Origin: CAZSAT01 sp964604675 | GTDB lineage: Bacteria > Myxococcota_A > UBA796 > CAJQPC01 | Length of the DNA: 64,000 nt | Assembly (NCBI GenBank): GCA_964604675.1 | Contig: CAZSAT010000010.1 | Coordinates: 31,907-95,906, forward strand | Reading direction: 5' to 3' | Part shown: piece by piece, positions 34,218-45,400 of the stretch | Layout of the letters: every line of letters begins with the position of its first letter | How positions within the stretch are numbered: the stretch's first letter is position 1 | The notes under the pieces: model-generated | Databases searched by the model: none | What the model was told of the DNA's origin: nothing | Seen by the model: only the letters and a program-made list of their open reading frames with translations | Translations under genes and position numbers: made by a program

Positions 34218-35671
34218 TCACGCTCGGCGAACGCCTCACCATCGCCCAGGTGGCGGCGGTGGCCGCCGGCGCCGAGGTGGTGCTCGGCGAGGATGCTCGG
34301 GCTCGCATGACCGCGAACCACGCCGACTTCGTCGCCATGGGCTCGCCGGACGTGCTGGAGATGAAGGAAGCGTGGCTCACCGGGCCGCGCGCCGGCGAAG
34401 CTTCGCCGTGGGAGCGGCTCGTCGCCTTCGTGAGGGGTCACTGCGCCGGCGTCGGCGCACCGCTCCCCGTGCCGGCCGTCCGGGCCATGCTAGCCTGTCG
34501 CGCGCAGGTCCTGGCCCACGGGCTGAGCGGTTGCCGTCCCGAAGCCGCTGAACAGCTCGTCGCCATGCTGCAGGCCGGCGTGCACCCCGTGGTGCCCTCC
34601 CAGGGATCGGTCGGCGCGGCGGGGGATCTGGCTCCCCTGGCGCACGCCGCACGGGTGGCGTTCCGCCTGGGAGGACAGGCCGTGCGCGACGGACGGCTGC
34701 TCGACAGCGACGCCGCAATGGAAGGTCTGCCGGAGTTCCGCCCGGAGCCCAAGGAGGCCCTGTCGGTGATCAACGGAGCCACGCTGACCGTGGCGCTGGC
34801 CGCGCTCGCGTGCCACCAGGCCCGCGGGCTCCTGCGGACCGCCGAGGTGGGGCTGGCCATGTCGATGGAGGTGGTCCGCGCCAACACCGGCATGGTGCGC
34901 TTCGAGGTGCTCCAGAGCCGCGGCCACGGCGGCGGCGTGCGGGTCGGACGCAGGCTGCGCGAGCTCCTGAGCGAGTCCACGCTCGCGTCGGTGGACCGCC
35001 GTCCCGACGCCTTCTCGATCCGCTGCGCGCCCGCGGTGCTGGGCAGTGCCTGGGATGCGCTGAGCCACATCGAGGAGGTGGTGGAACGCGAGCTCAACGG
35101 CGCGTGCGACAACCCGCTCGTCATCGCCCGCGAGCTGGTCGATGGGGGGAACTTCCACGGAGCTCCGGTCGCACTGGCCATGGACCACCTGAAGACCGCG
35201 CTCACCCAGGTCGCCAGCATCGCCGAGCGCCGGATCTTCCGCATGACCTACGGCGTGCTCACCGGCCTGCCGAGCTTCCTGGTGGAGAGCACGGGGCTGA
35301 ACTCCGGCTTCATGCTGGCCCAGTACACGGCCGCGTCGCTCGTGAGCGAGTGCAAGGGCCTCTCGATGCCCGCGAGCGTGGATGCCATCCCCACCGGGCA
35401 GCACCACGAGGACCACGTGAGCATGGGGCCCATCGCGGCCCGCGGTGCCCTGCGCATCTGCGACGCGCTGGCGGAGGTGCTCGCGATCGAGATCCTGGTG
35501 GCGGCTCAGGGGCTGGAGTTCCGCATGGAGGAGGCGCCGCTCGCGCCGCGTGTCGAGGCCTTGCGTGCGCGGGTGCGCGAGGTCGTGCCGCGCTGGCGTG
35601 AGGACCGGGTGCTGCACCTCGATCAGCAGGCGGTGGCCGCAGGCGTGCGGGCCGGCCGCTACGAGGACTGA
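34214..35671 (+). CDS. HAL/PAL-family pseudoenzyme (Ala-Ala-Gly, no Tyr loop)
   Basis: 485 residues, about 50 shorter than its partner. TTG 34214 overlaps the preceding TGA (TTGA) and has GGAGAG 5 bases upstream, so translation is coupled. The fold is clear: INGATLT, DAFSIRCAPAVLG, ELNGACDNPL, SMPASVDAIPTG and HHEDHVSMG. Two essential features are missing. The MIO triad reads A135-A136-G137 (GSVGAAGDLAPLAH), lacking the serine needed for the cofactor, and the inner loop with the catalytic Tyr (YGxNTGFG) is replaced by MGSPDVLEMKEAW. Since HAL family members are tetramers whose active sites are built from several subunits, it may form a heteromer with the first protein as a structural or regulatory subunit. 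Confidence 0.8.
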   Translation: MITLGERLTIAQVAAVAAGAEVVLGEDARARMTANHADFVAMGSPDVLEMKEAWLTGPRAGEASPWERLVAFVRGHCAGVGAPLPVPAVRAMLACRAQVLAHGLSGCRPEAAEQLVAMLQAGVHPVVPSQGSVGAAGDLAPLAHAARVAFRLGGQAVRDGRLLDSDAAMEGLPEFRPEPKEALSVINGATLTVALAALACHQARGLLRTAEVGLAMSMEVVRANTGMVRFEVLQSRGHGGGVRVGRRLRELLSESTLASVDRRPDAFSIRCAPAVLGSAWDALSHIEEVVERELNGACDNPLVIARELVDGGNFHGAPVALAMDHLKTALTQVASIAERRIFRMTYGVLTGLPSFLVESTGLNSGFMLAQYTAASLVSECKGLSMPASVDAIPTGQHHEDHVSMGPIAARGALRICDALAEVLAIEILVAAQGLEFRMEEAPLAPRVEALRARVREVVPRWREDRVLHLDQQAVAAGVRAGRYED

Positions 35672-35676
35672 CTGAC

Positions 35677-36225
35677 TCAGCTCGTGCGGCGGAGTGCCGA
35701 CGTGAGGTCACGCACCCGGGCCTTCAGGGCATCCCGCTCGGCGGTGACCATGGCGATGTGCGCGCGGAGGTCCTGGTCGCCCGTGCCGTTCCGGGTGGTG
35801 GCCAGGGTCTCCTCGGCCTTGCGGGCGCGGCTCTCGGCGTTGGCCCGAGCGTCCTCGGTGGTCTGGAGGACCTTCTTGAGCTCGGCGAGCTTGCCGCCAA
35901 CCTTCTCCATGCGGTCGCGGAAGTCCCGGTTGGCGCGGCCCTGCTTGGAGATGACCCGGTGCAGGTGGCGGAGGCTCTCCTCGGGGTCGTCGATGCCGTC
36001 CTCGCTCGGGATCAGCTCGTTGGTCAGGGTGACCAGCTGCTCGCAGATCGCGGTCTGTCGCTCGAGCATCTGATCGCGGACCTGGGCCTCGTCCTGCCAG
36101 GAGTTCAGGGTCTCGCGCAGACGATCCGCCTCTTGCCGAAGCAGGTTCGACTGGTACCAAGCAACGCCCGAAGTCAGCAGGATTCCTATGCTGACACCGA
36201 GCACAACCCAGGAAAGAGGCGTCAT
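35677..36225 (-). CDS. Membrane-anchored coiled-coil protein
   Basis: 182 residues. One N-terminal membrane helix (about 4-24, LSWVVLGVSIGILLTSGVAWY) with few preceding charges is followed by almost continuous helix with heptad patterning (about 26-65 and 95-178, rich in Glu, Arg, Lys, Ala). It could be a bitopic scaffold, similar in shape to RmuC/DivIC-like or YtxH-like proteins, but no family is identifiable. ATG 36225 has AAGGGA 4 bases upstream; the longer open frame to 36960 runs antisense into the megasynthase and is not coding. Convergent with the HAL pair and divergent from the megasynthase. Confidence 0.65.
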   Translation of the reverse strand: MTPLSWVVLGVSIGILLTSGVAWYQSNLLRQEADRLRETLNSWQDEAQVRDQMLERQTAICEQLVTLTNELIPSEDGIDDPEESLRHLHRVISKQGRANRDFRDRMEKVGGKLAELKKVLQTTEDARANAESRARKAEETLATTRNGTGDQDLRAHIAMVTAERDALKARVRDLTSALRRTS

Positions 36226-36436
36226 GCAATCCCTTGTGACGTCTGGTCCACGTCCTCTTGAAGCTACCACAATCCAGGACGCCTCCGAACAGGGCACGGA
36301 ACTTGCTATGAACGGGTCGCTCCTCTCCTCCCCGGCCCCAGGTGGACGCTGACACGCCCGGATCCCACCGATCCGGTCGCCCGACGCCACCTGTCCTTCG
36401 CGGACGCGCGTAGCGTGCTTCGCACCGGAGTGTCCG

Positions 36437-39400
36437 ATGCCGTCCTTCACCCTCCTCGTCCGCTTGCCTGCAGAGCGTGCTGCGCTCTGCGCGGTGGTCA
36501 CGGCTGCCGGTGGCACGCCCGTGATCGACCTCACCGCCGGGGCGACGGTGCCCGAGGTGCCGGAAGGCGCCTGGATCCGAGTGCGCGCCGGCCAGCCGGC
36601 GCCCGGCACGGGCCCGGTGGTGTTGGTGGGTGGTCGCAAGCCCATCGTGGGCCGCGCCTGCTGGTTGGAGACCGTGCAGGCGGGCACGACGCCGGAGGGC
36701 TTCGAGGGCGTGATCCTCCGCGGTCGCGAGGCCGGCGGTGCCGCGGGGACCGCCGACGGGCTGTCCCTGCTCGCCGACCACCACGGGCCCGCCATCCTCG
36801 ACGCGGGCGTCGGCCCGGCCACCACGGCGTCCGCGGCGGCCCTGGGTGCGCGGGGTGTGGTGCTGTTCGAGCAGGTGCTGGCGTTCGTCGAGCTGGGCCT
36901 CCCGGCCGCGCTGCGCGCGCGCCTCGCCAAGGCGGCCGACACCTCGACGCGCGTCGTCAAGGGCTACCGCCTGTGGGCCTCGCCGCTCGCGCCCGTCGTG
37001 CGCAAGCTGGCGGGCGGCGCCGATCCCGATAGCCTCGAGGCCGGGTGGTTCTCGGGCGACCCCGCGCTGGTGGCGTGGCCGGTCGGCCAGGGGGTCACGC
37101 TCAGCGGTGAGCTTGCGCGTCGCCACGAGACCCTCGCGGACTGCCTCCGCGCGTTCCGAGCGGCTGCGGAGAACTGGTCGGTGCGCGTGGGCGATGCACG
37201 CGCCTGGGACGACGTGGATGCACCGCGGGCGCGCACCGCCACGGCGCTGCGCGGTCGCAACGGCCGGAGCCGTGTCGCGGAGCCTTCGGGTGCCGTGGGC
37301 AGCGCGGTGCTCTGGCAGGAGGCGGTGTGGGAGGGCCAGCCGGTGGCGGGCACCCCGCTGATCGCGGCCATGGCCACGGGCTGTCCGGTGGCGGCGCCCG
37401 CCGCGGAGCTGGTGCGTGCCCGCGCCGAGGCCGGCATGCCGGAGGCGGCGCCGCCCGCGCCCACACCCGCCGCCGCGGCGGTGGCCGTCGCCGTGGAGCG
37501 CGCCGAGGAGCTGGTCGCGATCGTGGGCCTCGGCTGCCGCCTGCCGGGGGCGAACTCGGTCGACGAGTACTGGGACAACGTGCTGGCCGGGCGGAACCTC
37601 ATCCGCGAGGTGCCCGCGGACCGTTGGGACGCCAGCCTGTACTGGGACAGCGATCGGAACACGCCGGACAAGACCTACACACGCATCGGTGGCTTCATCA
37701 CCGACTTCGCCTTCGAGCCGCGGGCGTTCCGCATCCCGCCCAAGGTCGCGCGGGTCGTGGACCCGGTCCAACAGCTGGCCCTCGCGGCCGTGCACGACGC
37801 GCTGCTCGACGCGGGGCTGGGCCCCGACGCCAGCGTCGACCGGAGCCGCATCGCGGTCATCCTCGGCAACTCGATGGGTGGGGAGATGAAGGACTCCTAC
37901 GCGCTTCGGGTGCACTTCCCGGCCGTGCGCAAGGCGCTCGGCGCGATCGAGGGCTTCGCGGAGCTGCCGGCCGCTCAGCAGGCGGCCATCCTCGACACCC
38001 TCGAGGCCAAGGTGAAGGCGGATCTGCCGCCGATCACCGAGGACTCGATGCCCGGCGAGCTGTCCAACGTGATCGCTGGACGGGTGGCCAACGCCTTCGA
38101 TCTGGGCGGCCCGAACTTCACGACCGATGCGGCGTGCGCCAGCTCCATGGCGGCCCTCCAGTCGGCCGTGAAGGGCCTCCAGGACCACGACTACGACTAC
38201 GCGGTCACCGGCGGTGTGGATCGCTCGATGGACCCCGCCACCTACACCAAGTTCTGCAAGATCGGCGCGCTGTCGCCCGATCATTCGGCACCCTTCGACG
38301 CGTCGGCGAACGGCTTCGTGATGGGCGAGGGCGCCGGCATCCTGGTGCTGAAGCGCCTGTCGGACGCCGAGGCCGACGGCGACCGCATCTACGCGGTGAT
38401 CCGCGGCATCGGGGCCAGCTCCGACGGCAAGGGCAAGGGCATCACCGCGCCGAACATCGTGGGCCAGAAGCGCGCCCTGCGTCGTGCCTACGCCGACGCC
38501 GGACTGGACCCGGTCGAGGTCGACCTCGTGGAGTGTCACGGCACCTCCACGGTCGTGGGCGACAAGGTCGAGGTGGAGGCGCTCAGCGAGGTCGTGGGCG
38601 CCGGTCGGCGCGGTGACCGTGGCCCGATCCGCATCGGCAGCGTGAAGTCCCAGATCGGCCACCTGAAGAGCGCCGCGGGCGCGGCCGCGACCATCAAGAT
38701 GGCGATGGCCCTGTACACCCGCACCCTCCCGCCGACCATCAACTTCGAGAAGTCGCGCCCCGACGTGCCCTTCGACCAGGTCCCCCTCGCCGTGCAGGAC
38801 ACCCGTCAGCCGTGGGTGGCCGATGGCTGGCAGCGTGTGGCCGGCGTGAGCGCGTTCGGCTTCGGTGGCACGAACTTCCACGTGGTGCTCGCCGAGCACG
38901 TCGCTGCCCCCGAGGTGGCTGTGCGCGCCATGCCGGTGCGCGCGGAGGTCGTGGAGCGTCCGCTGCCCGACGGCATCTGGGCCGTGTCGGCGGCCACCGA
39001 GCAGGAGCTCTCGGAGCGCCTCGCGGCGGTGGAGCGTGGCGAGGCCACCCCCTGGGAACCGGCGCGTCGCTTCCGGCTCGCCGCGGCGGCCGACACGGTC
39101 GAGGAGCAGCGTGCCCAGGTCGCGAAGGTGCGGAAGTCGATCGCCAAGAACCGTGGGCACGAGCTCCTGCGCATGCGCGGCGTGCACCTCGAGGACGAAC
39201 CCTGCGACGGCCAGCTGGCCTACGTCTTCACGGGCCAGGGAAGCCAGTACATCGGCATGGGTCTCGACCTCGCCGCGCACTACCCCGTGGTGGCGGCCAC
39301 CTTCGCGGAGGCCGACCGGGTGATGTCCCAGGAGCTCGGGCGTCCGCTCAGCGACTACATCGCCGGTCAGGTGCACGACGACGCCGACGTGTCCTTCGAG

Positions 39401-42400
39401 GCGCTCCGCGCGACCGAGATCAGTCAGCCCGCGACCCTCACGGTCGACGTCGCCATCCTCCGGCTGCTCGCCGCGCACGGGGTGATGCCCGACATGGTCG
39501 CCGGGCACAGCCTCGGTGAGTACGGCGCTGCGGTAGCCTCCGGCATGATGGACTTCGCCTCGGCGCTGATGGCGGTGAGCGCCCGCGGCCGCGAGATGGC
39601 CAACGTCAAGCTCGACGACTTCGGCAAGATGGCCGGCATCGCCGCAGGCGTCGACGTCGTGCAGGAGGTGCTCGCGGAGGTCCCCGGCTACGTCGTGGCC
39701 GCCAACAAGAACTGCCCCACGCAGACCGTGATCGCCGGAGAGTCCGACGCGGTCGAGGCCGCGAGCGAGGCCTTCCGCGGGCGGGACATCACGGTCTACC
39801 CGTTGCCGGTCTCCCACGCGTTCCACAGCCGCATCGTGGCCCCGGCCAGCGAGCCCCTCCGCCGGGTCCTGGAGCGGCTGGAGCTGAAGGCGCCGGTCCG
39901 TCGGATCACCACCAACGTCACCGCCGACTGGTACCCCACCGGCCCGGACGCCCGCGAGTGGGCCTTGGACAACCTCGCCGCGCAGGTGGCGAGCCCGGTC
40001 GAATGGATCGCCCAGGTGGAGCGCATGTATGCGTCGGGCGCGCGGGTGTTCGTGGAGTGCGGCCCGAAGCGGGCGCTGACCGGCTTCAACGTGGCCATCC
40101 TCAAGCGCCGGCCTCACCGCGCGCTCTACACCAACAACCCGAAGACGGGCGGGGTGCGCTCGTTCCGTGACAGCCTCGCCGGGCTCCTCGCGCTCGGCTT
40201 CCCCGTGAAGGCCCAGCCGGCCACGTCGGTGCCCGACCTCTTCACGATCCCCGAGGCGCGCTTCGCCACGAGTGAGCAGCTGGTGACCCGGGACACGCCC
40301 ACCGCCGCGGATCCCGAGGTCGCCCAGGCCCTGATCCAGATGGTGAGCGTGCGCACCGGACTCCCCGCCGACGAGATCGACCTCGACTGGGAGCTCGAGG
40401 CCGACCTCGGCGTCGACACGGTCCGGCAGGCCGAGATGGTGGCCGAGGCGCGGAAGCGCTTCCGGCTGGCGCGCGAGGCGGGCTTCCTGCTCTCCGACCA
40501 CCGCACCACGCGGCAGCTGGTCGACTACTTCGCCAGCCGGCTCGGCCGCATGAAGGCCGTGTACGACCGCAGCCAGCCGGCCGTCGCGCAGCAACCTCGA
40601 GGGGTGGCGGAGCTCCACGCCGAGCAACCGCTCGAGGTCAACACGCCGGTGCTCGCCGGAGCTGCAGTCAGCGGCTTCCTCGAGTCCGCGGCCCGCAGCG
40701 GCCTCGCGGGGCTCGACCCCGAGGCGTTCGCGAGCGCTCTGTTGCCGTCGGTGCAGGGCCTCCTGTCGGCGTCCTGGGAGGCCTTCCGATCCGCCGAGCG
40801 CCCGCCGGCCATCCAGCCGACGGCTGCGCCCACGGCCACGGTCGTCACGACGGCCGCCGCGGAGCCGGTTCGTGTCGTGTGCACGGGGGTCTCGATGGGC
40901 CTTCCCGGCGGGGAAGCGGTCTTCGCCGACGACAACGTGGAGGCGATCCTGCGCGGCGACAACCGCATCGGGAAGGTCCCCGCCGCCATCCAGGACCGCC
41001 TGCTGGACAAGGGCCTGGTCCGCCTGGTGAAGGACGAGGCCGGACAGGGCTCCTTCCTCCCGGTCAGCGAGCGCGACCAGGTCATCCAGCTCGCCGGCCG
41101 CGCCGAGCACTTCGATCTGGTGGCCGACTACGGGGTGGCGGCGAGCTACGCGCGTGCCCTGGACCGCACGACGCAGCTGGCCTTCGCGGCAGGCATCGAG
41201 GCGCTGCGCGACGCGGGCGTGCCGTTGGTGCGCACCTTCAAGACCACGACCACCGGGAAGCAGGTCCCGCTGGGCTGGGCGCTCCCCGAGTCCTGGCGTG
41301 CGGGCACCGGCATCGTGTTCGCGTCGGCGTTCCCCGGCTACGACTACTTCGCCCGCCACCAAAGGGAGGATGGGAAGCTCGACGAGGGTCGCTTCGACCG
41401 CCGCTTCCTCTTCCAGATCCTGAGCATGGGCCACTCGCAGTTCGCCCAGTTCATCGGCGCCCAGGGGCCGAACACCCAGGTCAACGCCGCGTGTGCGTCG
41501 ACCACGCAGGCGATCTCGGTGGCCGAGGACTGGCTGCGCCTGGGCCGCGCCGAGCGCGTGATCGTGGTCGGTGCCGACGACGTCACGAGCGATCAGCTGC
41601 TCGAGTGGATCGGCGCGGGCTTCCTCGCCGCGGGCGCGGCCACCACCGAGGCCGACGTCACGAAGGCGGCGCTGCCCTTCGACCGCCGCCGTCACGGCAT
41701 GATCATCGGCATGGGCGCGGTCGGGCTCGTGCTCGAGCGTGGCGCGGACGCGGAAGCGCGCGGGGTCACGCCCATCGCGGAGCTGATCTGCTCCCGGGTG
41801 GCGAACTCGGCGTTCCACGGCACGCGGCTGGACGTCGGCCACATCGCCGGCGAGTTCCGCGCGCTCATCGGCACGGCCGCCGAGCGCCTGGGCACCACGC
41901 CCGAAGCGATGGCGTCGCGCACCATCTTCATGTCCCACGAGACCTACACCCCGGCTCGGGGTGGCTCGGCGGGCGCGGAGATCGCGGCCCTGCGCGCGGC
42001 CTTCGGCGAGGGGGCCGACGAGGTCGTGGTCGCCAACACCAAGGGCTTCACGGGGCACGCCATGGGCGCGGGCATCGAGGACGCCGTGGTGCTCAAGGCG
42101 CTGCAGCACCAGACCGCTCCGCCGATCCCGAACCTGAAGGAGCCGGACCCGGAGCTCGGGAACCTGCGCCTGTCGCCGGGTGGAGCCTTCGAGCTGGACT
42201 ACGCCGTGCGCCTCGCAGCGGGCTTCGGTTCCCAGCTCGCGCTGACGGTGTGGAAGGCGATCGGCAAGGCCGACGACCGCGTGGACGCGCCGCGGCACGC
42301 CGCGTGGCTGCGCGAGGTCACCGGCTGGGCCGGCGTGGAGACCTTCGTGCAGGACCGCGCCCTGCGCATGCGGGAGGCGGAGGTGGTCGAGGCGCCGGTG

Positions 42401-45400
42401 GTGGCGGTCCCCGCGGCCGCCGCGGCCGCCGTCGCCGCGCCCGCCGCGCCCGGGAGCGAGGTGCTCGACGCCCTGCTCGACGTCATCGGCCAGCACACCG
42501 GCTACGGGCGCGAAGACCTGGAGCTCGACTACGAGCTCGAGGCGGACCTGGGCATCGACACGGTGAAGCAGGCGGAGATCTTCGCCGAGGTGCGGGACCG
42601 CTTCGGGGTGGCCCGCGACGACGGCTTCCAGCTCGCCGACTACCCGACCATCCGCGCGCTCGCGGCCTGGCTCACCGAGCAGACGGGTGGCGCGCCGGAC
42701 GTCGCGGCCCTGGCCCCGGCCCCCGAAACGCCCGCCGCGGCCGCCCCGTCGGCGCTGTCGACACCCGAGGCCTCGGACGACCAGGTGCTCGAGGTGCTGC
42801 TCGGCGTGATCGGCGAGCACACGGGCTACGACCGGGAGGACCTCGACCTCGACTACGAGCTCGANNNNNNNNNNNNNNNNNNNNNNNNNNNNNNNNNNNN
42901 NNNNNNNNNNNNNNNNNNNNNNNNNNNNNNNNNNNNNNNNNNNNNNNNNNNNNNNNNNNNNNNNCGGTGAAGCAGGCGGAGATCTTCGCCGAGGTGCGGG
43001 ACCGCTTCGGGGTGGCCCGTGACGACGGCTTCCAGCTCGCCGACTACCCGACCATTCGTGCCCTGGCGGGCTGGCTGTCGTCCCAGACGGGCGCAGCGGT
43101 CGCGCCGCCGGCTCCGGTCGTGGACCCGGCTCCTGCTGTGGTGCAAGCGCCGGAGGAGGAGCCTGCTGCAGCGCCGACCGGCGAGGTGCTCGACACCCTG
43201 CTCGAGGTCGTCGGCGAGCACACGGGCTACGACCGGGAGGACCTCGACCTCGACTACGAGCTCGAGGCGGACCTGGGCATCGACACGGTGAAGCAGGCGG
43301 AGATCTTCGCCGAGGTGCGGGACCGCTTCGGGGTGGCCCGTGACGACGGCTTCCAGCTCGCCGACTACCCGACGCTCCGCGCGCTGAGCGGCTGGCTCGA
43401 GGGCCAGGTGCACGGCGCGCCTGCGACCGCTGCGGAGGCGTCCGCTCCGGTGGCGTCGGCTCCGGTCCAGGCCGAGCCCGAGCCCGAGCCCGAGCCGGTC
43501 GTCGACCCCCGGGCACTGCCCGAGGCGGTCCATCTTCGCCGTCCGGCCGAGGTCGACGTGCCGCTGTTGGCGCCGGCCTCGCTCGCGGGACGCACGGTGC
43601 GCGTGCTCGGGGTCGGCCCGATCCCGAGCGCCGTGAAGCGGGTCGTCACGGCCCGTGGAGGTCGCATCTTCGAGGGTGGCGACGGGGATCGCCCGGACGC
43701 CATCATCGACGCCGGCACCGACGTGTTCGAGTGCTTCCAGCTCGCACGCGACCCCGCCGAGCGTCCCAGGTCCTTCTGGTTGTCGTTGACCATGCTGGTG
43801 CTGCCCGAGGCCGATCTCGAGCACGCCAGCTTCGAGGGGGCGCGCGCAGGCTTCACCAAGGCCCTGGGTCGTGAGTGGGAGCACGTGACGAGTCGTCGGC
43901 TGGACATCGAGCCCGGCGTGCCGCCCGATCGCGCGGCGGGCTGGATCTGCGACGAGCTCTTCCTGGAGGGCGCCACCGAGGTCTTCCGCGGTGTGGACGG
44001 TGCTCGCCGGGCGGTGGAGCTGGTCGACGTGGCGCTGCCGGTGCGCGACATGCCGCTGGAGGGCGAGCCGGTGGTGCTGCTCACCGGCGGTGGGCGCGGC
44101 ATCACGGCGCGGGTCGCGCTGGAGCTGGCCGAGCGCGGTCCGTGCACGCTGGTGCTCGTCGGGCGTTCTCCCGCGGGCGAGGATCCGCTCGATGAGGACA
44201 GCGCCAAGGCGCGCATCCGGAAGCAGCTCACCGCCTCGGGTGAGCGCGCCACACCGGTCGCCATCGAACGCCACCTGCGACCTCTGCGCAACGCCGAGGA
44301 GGTTCGCTCGAACCTCGTGGCGATGGCGGCGGCGGGAGCGACCGTGGCCTACGAGCGCTGCGATCTGTCCGACACGGTGGCCGTCGAGGCCCTCGTGGAG
44401 GAGGTCGTGGGTCGCTACGGTCGCCTCGACCTCTGCATCCACGGCGCGGGCGTGGAGGAGAGCCGGCTCTTGGAAGACAAGGACGACGCGGCCTTCCACC
44501 GGGTCTTCGACGCGAAGGCCGTGGGCGGGCTGGTGCTCGCGCAGGCGCTGCCCAGCGGCGCGCGCCTGATCTCCATGGGCTCGGTCGCCGGCCGCTTCGG
44601 CAACACCGGCCAGGCCGACTACGCGGCGGCGAACGAGGCGATGGCCCAGGTCTGCCGGGCGCGCGGCGACGCGCTGCACATCTGCTGGACCGCCTGGGGT
44701 GACGTGGGCATGGCGTCGCGCGGCGGCATGGACTCCCTGCTGACGCGCCGGGGCGTGGACCTCCTGCCTGCGGACGCCGGCGCGGCCTGCTGTGTGGATC
44801 TCCTGCTCTCCGGTGCCTCCGGCGAGCTGGTGGTCGCTGGAAGCCTCGGCGACATGGAGCCCGCGCCGTCCCACCCGCTGGTCGATCGGCAGGTGGTCGG
44901 TCGCGACCGGGTGGTGCTCACCCGGACCCTCGATGTGGCCCAGGACCCCTGGCTGCTCGATCACGCGATCGACGGCACGGTCGTGGTGCCCGGCGTGATC
45001 GGCGTGGAGTGGATGACGGCCGCGGCGTCACGGCTGCTCGGCACCGTGCGCGAGCTGGTCGAGGTGCGCTTCGAGAAGCCGGCCAAGCTGCACCGCGGCG
45101 AGCCCTTGGAGCTGGAGATCGAGGCGGTGCGGGAAGGCGAGGGCGCGCGGTGTGTCGTGCGATCCCGCAGGACCGCAGCGACCGGACGCACCCTCGAGAC
45201 CGAGCACTTCCACGGCGTCGCACGCAGCGTCGCCCAGGCCCCCGAGGCCCTGCCGCCGGCCTGTTTCCCGGACGAGCCCCTCGATCGGGCCGCGATCTAC
45301 GCGCGCTTCTTCCACGGTCCGGTCTTCCAGGTGCTGTCCGACGTGGAGTCGGTCACCGGCGACGGTCTGCTGGTGCAGGCCGGCGTGCTCCACGCGCCGC

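Noticed and set aside
35708..43516. Very long minus-strand open frame across the megasynthase
   Set aside because: It is antisense to well-defined KS, AT and ACP domains and has Arg/Pro/Ala composition typical of high-GC shadow frames.
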